Positions 1 to 5,521 of a DNA stretch of 9,858 bases are shown here, in pieces. The translations under genes were made by a program, and so were the position numbers. Position 1 is the first letter of the stretch; each line of letters opens with the position of its first letter. The DNA comes from Lentisphaerota bacterium (GTDB lineage: Bacteria > Verrucomicrobiota > Kiritimatiellia > RFP12 > UBA3636), in contig JALHHX010000080.1 of assembly GCA_022837245.1 (NCBI GenBank), positions 1-9,858 on the forward strand. Reading direction: 5' to 3'. The notes under the pieces are model-generated. The model did no database searches and was not told where the DNA came from. It saw only the letters and a program-made list of their open reading frames with translations.

Positions 1-557
1 CTTGCGCGCCGCTCGGCCCTCTGCTCTTCGGTCAAGGCCGGTGCGTCGCGGCCTTCGCCGCGCCGCTTGCGCATACCATCACCACGTGGCGGTGCATCGG
101 GCTTATCAAGACCCTTGCCGTCCAGCTTCTTTATATGGTCGATCCGTTTGTGCTCATCAAAGACCCATTTGACCTGGACACGATCCCCAGTCTTAAAGCC
201 CTCGAGCTGTTTCATCATCTCCTTGTCAAAGCCGCCGCCCTGATCCGGAGCGCCTCCGCGCCAATAAGGGATGAATTCCATTCTCCCTCTGGGGCTTTCA
301 ACCACGATTCTTCCACCGTCTTTCGCGGCGAGCGTGCCGACGAACGTGCCGCTCTTCGCCTCGGTTTTCTTTTCTTTATCCATTTTGGGGCCGGGTTTTC
401 TGCCTTCGCCCTTATTTGGGACGGGCTTGCCGGCATCGTCTTTACGTTCTTTCTTGTCGGGTCTGTCGGGCTTGCCACCTTGCGGCTTTTCAGCGAAAGC
501 GCTGCCGGCAAACAAACATGTCGCCGCTAAGGCGGCTGTCAATATCCTGGTGTTCAT
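1..557 (-). CDS. Secreted lysine/proline-rich protein of unknown function (3' end outside window)
   Basis: The reading frame is open from an ATG at 557 to the left edge, so the C-terminus is missing; at least 185 residues are present. An AAGGAG ribosome site lies 7 nt before the ATG. Residues 1-22 look like a Sec signal peptide: basic start, hydrophobic core, and an AFA end before Glu23. Residues 23 to about 62 are a low-complexity linker rich in Lys, Pro, Gly and Asp. About residues 63-140 look like a small beta-rich domain (GTFVGTL, RIVVES, FIPYW, GDRVQVKWVF, IDHIKKL), perhaps an SH3- or OB-like barrel. After that the chain is again strongly charged (MRKRRGEGRD, EEQRAERRA). I do not recognise a named family. 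By inference it is an exported periplasmic or surface protein that binds a polyanion or cell-wall component. It lies 122 nt downstream of the Whirly-like gene on the same strand and may be cotranscribed with it. Confidence 0.72.
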   Translation of the reverse strand, partial: MNTRILTAALAATCLFAGSAFAEKPQGGKPDRPDKKERKDDAGKPVPNKGEGRKPGPKMDKEKKTEAKSGTFVGTLAAKDGGRIVVESPRGRMEFIPYWRGGAPDQGGGFDKEMMKQLEGFKTGDRVQVKWVFDEHKRIDHIKKLDGKGLDKPDAPPRGDGMRKRRGEGRDAPALTEEQRAERRA

Positions 558-558
558 G

Positions 559-650
559 AAGGGACTCCTTTTGCATGGTTATATCTTTTTTTCACCGGAC
601 GGGCGTTGTGCGACGTGCCGGCGACTTGTTAGACGCAGAAGGAGTCCCTT
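559..650 (-). promoter_or_regulatory. 12-bp perfect inverted repeat overlapping the ribosome site of the secreted-protein gene
   Basis: AAGGGACTCCTT at 559-570 is the exact reverse complement of AAGGAGTCCCTT at 639-650, with 68 nt between. In the minus-strand transcript the 559-570 arm contains the AAGGAG Shine-Dalgarno of the gene starting at 557. Pairing of the arms would therefore bury that site in a 12-bp stem. This suggests translational control or an alternative fold, but that role is inferred. The repeat lies wholly between two minus-strand genes. Confidence 0.5.
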
Positions 651-679
651 TTATTGTGAACTGCCTGTCAGGCCTCCGA

Positions 680-1318
680 TCATTCGTCCTCTTCGTCGTG
701 CATCGCGGGCGCGGGCTGGGACGCGTCGACCGCGGGCGCCCGGCGGTATTCGCGGGGGACGCCGAAAGCCAGCAGGCTCAGCGACTGCTCCATAACCATC
801 CCGAGACCGTAGGCTTCGTGCGGATTCAGCAAGATCCGGATCTTAGTGGCCTGGTCCCCGTTGGATTTTCCGCGGCGCGAGACGTCCAGGAAACATCCGC
901 GCACCGGTTCCGTCTGCGATGAGAGGTTGATGATCGTCGTCCAGTCCCTGGTGTCGTGGTAGAGACCTTTGCCTTCGTTGATCGAGGTCTCTTTTCCATT
1001 TAACACCGAGAGCATCTGGCAAACGTCGTTGAAGTTGAGCTTCACGACGATCCTGTTCGCCCAGTCGAATGTCGCATGCTGGCGGTTGCCCTGTTCGCGG
1101 GATCCGGTGGCGACGCTCCTCTGCTGCGCGAGTTTCATGAAGATCGCGCCGTCGCGATCCCCGGTGGCGGGAGTGATATCGAAGCTCGCGACGCTTCCCG
1201 TCCCCTTGCTGTTGGCATGGTAGAACGAGAGAGCCGGGCTGAAGTTGCGCTGCTGCGCCACGTCCTGACCGTATTCCAGATCGGCCATCTGGCCGTTTTC
1301 GTTTGTGTTGCTGCTCAT
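680..1318 (-). CDS. Uncharacterised protein, possible Whirly-fold single-stranded nucleic-acid-binding protein
   Basis: The gene encodes 212 residues. The ATG at 1318 is preceded by a strong AGGAGG with 5-nt spacing, so the start is secure. I see no named bacterial family. The order of segments does resemble plant Whirly proteins (two beta-beta-beta-beta-alpha repeats). An N-terminal beta stretch has KGTGSVASFDITP (about 38-50); next come GAIFMKLAQQ (57-66) and FDWANRIVVKLNF (84-96), running into a helix DVCQMLSVL (98-106). GLYHD (118-122), strands TTIINL and GCFLDVSRR, a final strand KIRILL (159-164) and a helix from about 166 to 185 complete the pattern. Plant Whirlies have a comparable YDW segment followed by a strand and helix, a FFHD-like segment, and a terminal strand plus helix. 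The C-terminus is Pro/Ala-rich and ends in acidic HDEEDE, recalling acidic tails of ssDNA-binding proteins. There is no signal peptide or membrane segment, so it is probably cytoplasmic. The coding assignment is firm; the fold is my inference from memory of the family. Confidence 0.78.
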   Translation of the reverse strand: MSSNTNENGQMADLEYGQDVAQQRNFSPALSFYHANSKGTGSVASFDITPATGDRDGAIFMKLAQQRSVATGSREQGNRQHATFDWANRIVVKLNFNDVCQMLSVLNGKETSINEGKGLYHDTRDWTTIINLSSQTEPVRGCFLDVSRRGKSNGDQATKIRILLNPHEAYGLGMVMEQSLSLLAFGVPREYRRAPAVDASQPAPAMHDEEDE

Positions 1319-1408
1319 TGCTGCCTCCTAGGTTGTTTTTTTTATTGTTGTCCGGAGCCCTATGCCCCGTGGAAACAAGAACAACTTACCATATCGGAAA
1401 AGCAAATG

Positions 1409-1427
1409 TGTCGCCTGTCAGGCGACA
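1409..1427 (-). terminator. Stem-loop, probable intrinsic terminator after the flavoprotein/HTH genes
   Basis: TGTCGCCTG at 1409-1417 and CAGGCGACA at 1419-1427 form a perfect 9-nt inverted repeat around one central base, which folds as about 8 bp with a 3-nt loop. It begins 22 nt beyond the stop of the minus-strand HTH gene. On the minus strand it is followed by the T-rich CATTTGCTTTT. On the plus strand it is followed by TTTTCACCCTTTTTT, so it could work in both directions. It separates the flavoprotein/HTH pair from the Whirly-like gene. I found no convincing sigma-70 promoter between this hairpin and that gene. Confidence 0.6.
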
Positions 1428-1449
1428 TTTTCACCCTTTTTTCGGAGGG

Positions 1450-1947
1450 TCAGACTGGGAGCAAAGGTTGGTCGAACTCGAAGAGCGCTTCGTTTATCTG
1501 GAAGAAATCATGGATTTTCTTATCAAGAAAATATCTTATTATCAAGTCGAATTCTGTGCTCTTGGAAAGCGAATATCCCGCCGATTTTAAAAGCTCCTCC
1601 GTCCGCGCCGTGGACAGGCGCAGTGCAAGCGCGAAGGCTACGACCGTCTGTTTGGTAGGCTGATAGGATGGAATGCTGCGAATCTTCGAAAAGTGCTTGC
1701 GGCTCACATGCGCCCGCTTGTACACCTCTATCTCCCCCAGGCCACTTTCTCGTATATGCCGAAGCAGCAGCCTCGAGAAAGCCGGATCCGCGCTTGCGAC
1801 GTAGCCGGCGAGCCCGGCCGGCGGTTCGCGTACGGCATTGCCGTTTTCTGATGAACCGACACGCTCGCCCTCGACGTATTCACGCAGGGCCTCCAGAATT
1901 TCCGGAAGCAACTGCGTCGGAGAGTCCGGTCCGCTATGTGCGTCCAT
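1450..1947 (-). CDS. Small helix-turn-helix-like protein, putative regulator
   Basis: The gene encodes 165 residues from an ATG at 1947. I chose this start over an upstream ATG at 2052 because GGAG sits 7 nt before it and it overlaps the end of the flavoprotein gene by only 14 bp. Residues 1-50 are variable and probably disordered. Residues 55-165 form a compact helical domain: FSRLLLRHIRESGL, EVYKRAHVSRKHFSKIRS (a helix-turn-helix-like pair, about 74-91), PTKQTVVAFALALRLS, TEELLKSAGYSLS, then FDLIIRYFLDKK and INEALFEFDQPLL. The same arrangement is familiar from small proteins and from domains next to macro domains, mostly in Firmicutes, with a lambda-repressor-like look. DNA binding is inferred; RNA or protein binding is not excluded. 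Coupling to the flavoprotein makes it a candidate regulator of the nested operator at 3307-3353. Confidence 0.8.
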   Translation of the reverse strand: MDAHSGPDSPTQLLPEILEALREYVEGERVGSSENGNAVREPPAGLAGYVASADPAFSRLLLRHIRESGLGEIEVYKRAHVSRKHFSKIRSIPSYQPTKQTVVAFALALRLSTARTEELLKSAGYSLSKSTEFDLIIRYFLDKKIHDFFQINEALFEFDQPLLPV

Positions 1948-3271
1948 GCCCCCACTCCACGATGTCTTGTTCAGAAAGTATTGCGCCGTGTCCCCGAAGG
2001 CGGCTTCGCAAGCGCGCGATGTCCAGGCCGCGTGGAGTGACGCCACCTTCAAGCGACATCGCCGCTGCCGTGCCCGCCGCTTCGCCCATGGCGATGCAGG
2101 TGACCATGACGCGGATGGAGCCGAGCGCGAGATGCGTGCAACTCACGCACCGGCCGGCCGTGAGAAGATTTTCCACGCCGCGGGGCAGCATAATGCGGTA
2201 CGGGATCTGGTACTTGAATCCACTGGGGGGCCGCCAGGCCGTCTTATCCATCCCCGGACCATCTATGCAGTGGATATCCACGAAAAAGGATCCGTAGCAG
2301 ATTGCGTCCTCGAACTCGCGCTGCGTCTTCAAATCATCTTCTGTCAGGACGGCGTCGCCGAGTATGCGGCGCGATTCGCGTATTCCTACCGTGCTGGGTG
2401 TCGACACAATGTGGCACCGTTCCATCCCAGGGACATATTTGCGGTATACCTCGATCGTCTCATACGCCTGTTTGCGCGCTTCGATTGTCGCGCGGGTCAA
2501 GTCCTCCGCGCTTGTGGAATCGACATGCGTCACGTGTGTGAAGTTCACACCCACCTGGTCTGGTCGGGTCGGCGTCCACCACCAGCCCATAATCACTTTC
2601 TGGTAAGGGCGCATGTCACCGGCCCGCTGGGCCTTTTCCCATGTTTCCTTCATCCACCAGTCCTTCCGCCAGGCGGCGACTTTGTCCCACTCAACGCCGC
2701 CAATGGTGAACATGAGTGTCACGGGCTGGCACTTGCCGTCCGACTCGCGCCCTTTCTCGAAAGGACATCCAGCGCGGAAGGCGACGTCGCCATCGCCCGT
2801 GCAGTCGATGATGCGCTTGGCCAGTATGACATTCCGCCCGCCCTTGTTCTGGACCACGGCGCCTACGGCCTTGCCGTCCTCCACGACGGTGTCGCAGAAA
2901 AAGGAGTGGTAGAGCAGATCAACTCCGGCCTCCCCCGCCATTTCTTCTAGAAGCAGTTTGAGCCCCTCGATCTCGAACCAAATGCCGTGTGGGTTTCGTA
3001 TCCCGAAACCGCTGGCAACGACACGGCGGGCGATTTCGTCCGCGATCCCGCCGACCACCTGGCGCTCCGTCCCGCCCTCGCTGTACCGTGATATATGGCC
3101 GTGGCCGCCTGAAGTCGCGACACCCCCAAGGCAATTGAACTGCTCGACCACGAGCGTCCTGGCCCCGCCGCGCGCGGCTGCTAGCGCCGCCGCCGTGCCA
3201 GCAGGCCCACCGCCGACGACAAGAACATCCACTTCCCGGCTCACCGGGATGCTGTCAACCAACCTCAACAT
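1934..3271 (-). CDS. FAD-dependent oxidoreductase (FAD_oxidored family)
   Basis: The gene encodes 445 residues, a typical length for this flavoprotein family. The N-terminal Rossmann motif VVGGGPAGTAAALAAARGG (18-36) is followed by the strand LVVEQ, whose Glu43 should bind the adenosine ribose. CTGDGDVA (157-164) is the second FAD motif. GIRESRRI (296-303) and the C-terminal NLLTAGRCVSCTHLALGSIR (368-387), with GEAAGTAAA (396-404), close the FAD site as usual in this family. There is no signal peptide, so it is cytoplasmic. The substrate is unknown; relatives often sit among carbohydrate genes in PVC bacteria, and divergence from uxaC suggests a sugar or sugar-acid link, which is an inference. 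The ATG at 3271 follows GGAGGAGT, giving short spacing of 3 nt or up to 6 nt depending on pairing. Its stop lies inside the next gene, so the two are translationally linked. Confidence 0.9.
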   Translation of the reverse strand: MLRLVDSIPVSREVDVLVVGGGPAGTAAALAAARGGARTLVVEQFNCLGGVATSGGHGHISRYSEGGTERQVVGGIADEIARRVVASGFGIRNPHGIWFEIEGLKLLLEEMAGEAGVDLLYHSFFCDTVVEDGKAVGAVVQNKGGRNVILAKRIIDCTGDGDVAFRAGCPFEKGRESDGKCQPVTLMFTIGGVEWDKVAAWRKDWWMKETWEKAQRAGDMRPYQKVIMGWWWTPTRPDQVGVNFTHVTHVDSTSAEDLTRATIEARKQAYETIEVYRKYVPGMERCHIVSTPSTVGIRESRRILGDAVLTEDDLKTQREFEDAICYGSFFVDIHCIDGPGMDKTAWRPPSGFKYQIPYRIMLPRGVENLLTAGRCVSCTHLALGSIRVMVTCIAMGEAAGTAAAMSLEGGVTPRGLDIARLRSRLRGHGAILSEQDIVEWGHGRT

Positions 3272-3306
3272 ACTCCTCCTCTATTTGGCAATCAGCACCT
3301 CAATTC

Positions 3307-3353
3307 CATAAACATGAATCAATCGGTATGATACCAAAAGAAACATGTTTATG
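3307..3353. promoter_or_regulatory. Concentric nested palindrome, candidate operator between flavoprotein gene and uxaC
   Basis: Outer arms CATAAACATG (3307-3316) and CATGTTTATG (3344-3353) are perfect reverse complements. Inside them GGTAT (3325-3329) and ATACC (3331-3335) form a second perfect palindrome. Both are centred on base 3330, separated by 8 nt on each side. The right outer arm is also part of a self-palindrome AAACATGTTT (3341-3350). The inner GGTATnATACC resembles GntR-family operators, including the GGTATACC core I recall for ExuR/UxuR hexuronate regulators. The whole element covers the -10 and spacer of the flavoprotein promoter, as expected for a repressor site. Confidence 0.65.
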
Positions 3354-3356
3354 CAA
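3328..3356 (-). promoter_or_regulatory. Sigma-70-type promoter for the flavoprotein/HTH operon
   Basis: On the minus strand, TTGCAT (plus coordinates 3351-3356) is a 4/6 match to the -35 box. Exactly 17 nt later, TATCAT (3328-3333) is a 5/6 match to the -10 box. Transcription would start near 3321, giving a leader of about 50 nt before the ATG at 3271. The -10 box lies inside the GGTATGATACC palindrome, so protein bound there would block polymerase. Confidence 0.55.
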
Positions 3357-3406
3357 AAAGATGCCCGCAGTTCAAGCAAAACCGGATTGCCGCGCCGATT
3401 ACAACC

Positions 3407-3436
3407 TTGTGCGCGCGGGGCATGCTATGGTAGAAT
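3407..3436 (+). promoter_or_regulatory. Candidate sigma-70-type promoter for uxaC
   Basis: TTGTGC (3407-3412) and TAGAAT (3431-3436, 5/6 match) are separated by 18 nt. Transcription would start near 3443, leaving a leader of about 60 nt before the uxaC ATG at 3502. It is about 55 bp from the edge of the nested operator, so control by looping or an activator is possible but unproven. Confidence 0.4.
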
Positions 3437-3501
3437 TGGGGCGCGTTTGCATTAGGCAGGCACGGGTATCGAAGAGAAAATTGACTGGAGCTAAAATAGA
3501 A

Positions 3502-4914
3502 ATGCCGGGGAAACCGCTGATAACAGAAGACTTTCTGCTTGATAACAAATCGGCGGAGGTTCTTTACCGCGATTATGCAAAGGACATGCCCATAATTGAC
3601 TACCATTGCCATATCCAGCCGCGTGAGATCGCGGAGGACAGACGATGGGACAACATCGCCCAGCTGTGGCTTGGGGGCGACCACTACAAGTGGCGGCTCA
3701 TGCGCGCGCTCGGAATCGACGAAAAATTCATCACGGGCGACGCGCCGGAGAAGGAGAAATTCCGCACGTTCGCCGGCGCCATGCCAAAAATGATGCGCAA
3801 CCCCATCTACCACTGGTCACACCTGGAGCTCGCGCGCTATTTCGGAATCGACGACCTGCTGCTCTCCCAGGCGACGGCCGACGAGGTCTGGGAACGCACT
3901 TCGGAGCGGACCGCAGAAGAAGATTTCTCGGCAAAGGGCCTCATGGAGATGAGCGGAGTGGACGTCGCCTGCACAACCGACGACCCAGTCGATTCGCTAG
4001 AGTGGCACGCGGCGCTGTTGAACGACTCGGATTTCGACATCAGGGTGCTGCCCACATGGCGCCCCGACAAGGCTTTAAATCTGCACGACGGCAAAAAGTG
4101 GAACGACTGGGTCGACAAGTTGGAGAAGGCGGCGGACGTCTCCATCGGCGATTTCAACGCATTTATGGAGGCGCTGCAGAAGAGGCATAACTATTTTTCA
4201 TCGATGGGCTGCCGGCTTTCCGACTACGGGATCGAGACGGTTTACGCCGATGACTGCACCGAAGGCGAGGCCGCGGCCATATTCGCCAAAGCGCGCGGCG
4301 GCAGGAGCCCGGACGCAGGCGAAGAGCTGAAGTTCAAATCTTTCATGCTTGCGGCATGCGGCGAGATGGATGCCTCCAGCGACTGGACGTGGCAGATCCA
4401 CTACAACGCTCTGCGCAACAACAACACGCGCATGTTCCGCCAGCTTGGGCCCGACACAGGGTTCGACAGCATGGGAGATTGGCCGGTTGCGGAAGCAATG
4501 TCGCGGCTTTTCGACAAGTTGGAGCAGAAGGACAAGCTGCCGCGCACGATCGTCTATTCGCTAAATCCTCGTGACAACGAACTGCTCGCATCCATGCTCG
4601 GCAACTTCCAGTCGGGGCCAATCCCCGGTAAAATGCAGCTCGGCAGCGGATGGTGGTTCAACGACCAGATCGACGGCATCAAGCGCCAGATTGAGGCCGT
4701 CTCGCAGATGGGGCTATTAAGCACGTTCGTGGGTATGCTCACGGACAGCCGCTCGTTCCTGAGCTACACGCGCCACGAGTATTTTCGGCGCATTCTGTGC
4801 AGCATCCTTGGCGAGGATATGGAACTCGGCCGGCTCCCGCGCGACTTCGGGCTCGTCGGAGGCGTGGTCTCCGGGATATGCCACACGAACGCAGCCCAGT
4901 ATTTTAAATTCTGA
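3502..4914 (+). CDS. uxaC: Uronate isomerase (glucuronate/galacturonate isomerase)
   Basis: UxaC converts D-glucuronate to D-fructuronate and D-galacturonate to D-tagaturonate in the cytoplasm, the first step of hexuronate breakdown. The protein is 470 residues, the same length as E. coli UxaC, and is collinear with it. It starts with the ITEDFLLD segment, followed by the amidohydrolase-fold metal motif DYHCHI (33-38; His35 and His37), GDHYKWR (59-65), CTTDDPVDSLEWH (157-169), WRPDKAL (186-192), ALRNNN (303-308), GSGWWFND (381-388) and LTDSRSFLSYTRHEYFRRIL (413-432, with Asp415 and Arg417). The ATG at 3502 fits the E. coli N-terminus; the frame runs open to 3328, but the extra residues are not protein-like. 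GGAG lies 11 nt upstream, a rather long spacing. One oddity is SDYG (240-243), where E. coli has SDHA, so a usual His is Tyr. No other hexuronate gene is visible nearby. Confidence 0.95.
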   Translation: MPGKPLITEDFLLDNKSAEVLYRDYAKDMPIIDYHCHIQPREIAEDRRWDNIAQLWLGGDHYKWRLMRALGIDEKFITGDAPEKEKFRTFAGAMPKMMRNPIYHWSHLELARYFGIDDLLLSQATADEVWERTSERTAEEDFSAKGLMEMSGVDVACTTDDPVDSLEWHAALLNDSDFDIRVLPTWRPDKALNLHDGKKWNDWVDKLEKAADVSIGDFNAFMEALQKRHNYFSSMGCRLSDYGIETVYADDCTEGEAAAIFAKARGGRSPDAGEELKFKSFMLAACGEMDASSDWTWQIHYNALRNNNTRMFRQLGPDTGFDSMGDWPVAEAMSRLFDKLEQKDKLPRTIVYSLNPRDNELLASMLGNFQSGPIPGKMQLGSGWWFNDQIDGIKRQIEAVSQMGLLSTFVGMLTDSRSFLSYTRHEYFRRILCSILGEDMELGRLPRDFGLVGGVVSGICHTNAAQYFKF

Positions 4915-4960
4915 AAACCCGGCGCATGAAAATCGGAGATACAACCGAAAAGCAAGACAA

Positions 4961-5521
4961 GTGGTAAAGGAAAGGCAAAACAAAATCAAAACAAAAGATT
5001 TTACTAAGGAAATATTAAAGATCCTCGAAGACAGGAAGGCTGAGGATGTTGTGGTCATCGACGTTGCGGGAAGATCCTCGCTCGCCGATGTGCTCATCAT
5101 CGCGACGGGCACATCCGAACCGCACTTGAAGGCCCTTGCCGGCGCGCTCCAGAAGGGATTGAAGAACACGGGAATCGCAACCCCGCGTGTCTCGGGCGAT
5201 TCGGAGAGCGCGTGGATAATCGTAGATATGTTCGACATCATGATCCACCTCTTCCTGCCCGATGCCCGCATCTACTACAACCTGGAGTCGCTATGGGTCG
5301 AAAAACAAGAAGTCGTTGAGGAAAAGCTCAAACAGGCAAAATCCGACAAATCGGCTCCGAAGGCAAAACCGAAAGTGAAGGCATCTTCCAAGGCCGGGAC
5401 GGCGGCGAAACCGCGCAAAACCGCGCCCAAGGCCGGTGCGGCGGCGAAACCCAAGGGCAAAACGGCGCCCAAGCCCAGCATCGTCAAAACCGTGGCCGAA
5501 GTGGCCGGATCGAACGACTGA
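4961..5521 (+). CDS. rsfS: Ribosomal silencing factor RsfS (Iojap/YbeB family) with long basic tail
   Basis: RsfS binds ribosomal protein uL14 on the free 50S subunit and blocks joining to 30S, lowering translation under poor nutrition. The Iojap domain spans about residues 12-125: LEDRKAEDVVVIDV (22-35), ADVLIIATGTSEPHLKALA (42-60), and the C-terminal VDMFDIMIHLFLPDARIYYN (88-107) followed by LESLWVEKQ. Beyond about residue 126 runs a roughly 60-residue Lys/Ala/Pro tail that ordinary RsfS (about 105-130 aa) lacks. It contains two near-identical units encoded by the tandem repeat at 5390-5470. GTG at 4961 is the only standard start codon (ATG/GTG/TTG) I see at the right distance, but the ribosome site before it is poor, so the start is uncertain. 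It lies 46 nt after uxaC, and its stop overlaps the next start as TGATG. Confidence 0.9.
   Translation: MVKERQNKIKTKDFTKEILKILEDRKAEDVVVIDVAGRSSLADVLIIATGTSEPHLKALAGALQKGLKNTGIATPRVSGDSESAWIIVDMFDIMIHLFLPDARIYYNLESLWVEKQEVVEEKLKQAKSDKSAPKAKPKVKASSKAGTAAKPRKTAPKAGAAAKPKGKTAPKPSIVKTVAEVAGSND
5390..5470 (+). repeat. Tandem repeat of 39 and 42 nt in the rsfS tail
   Basis: Copy 1 (5390-5428) and copy 2 (5429-5470) are adjacent, both begin AAGGCCGG and both end GCGCCC, and they are closely similar throughout. They encode KAGTAAKPRKTAP and KAGAAAKPKGKTAP. The three-base length difference keeps the frame. This points to in-frame duplication that expanded the basic tail of RsfS, giving a histone-H1-like composition. 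Confidence 0.8.

Noticed and set aside
1948..2052. Longer start for the HTH-like gene
   Set aside because: It would overlap the flavoprotein coding region by more than 100 bp; the ATG at 1947 has a ribosome site and a short overlap.
1838..2950. Open frame of 370 codons on the plus strand, antisense to the flavoprotein
   Set aside because: It mirrors the flavoprotein gene, encodes no recognisable motif, and is a common by-product of GC-rich codon use.
3328..3501. In-frame upstream extension of uxaC by 58 residues
   Set aside because: The extra residues are not UxaC-like, cover the uxaC promoter, and the ATG at 3502 gives the same length and N-terminus as E. coli UxaC.
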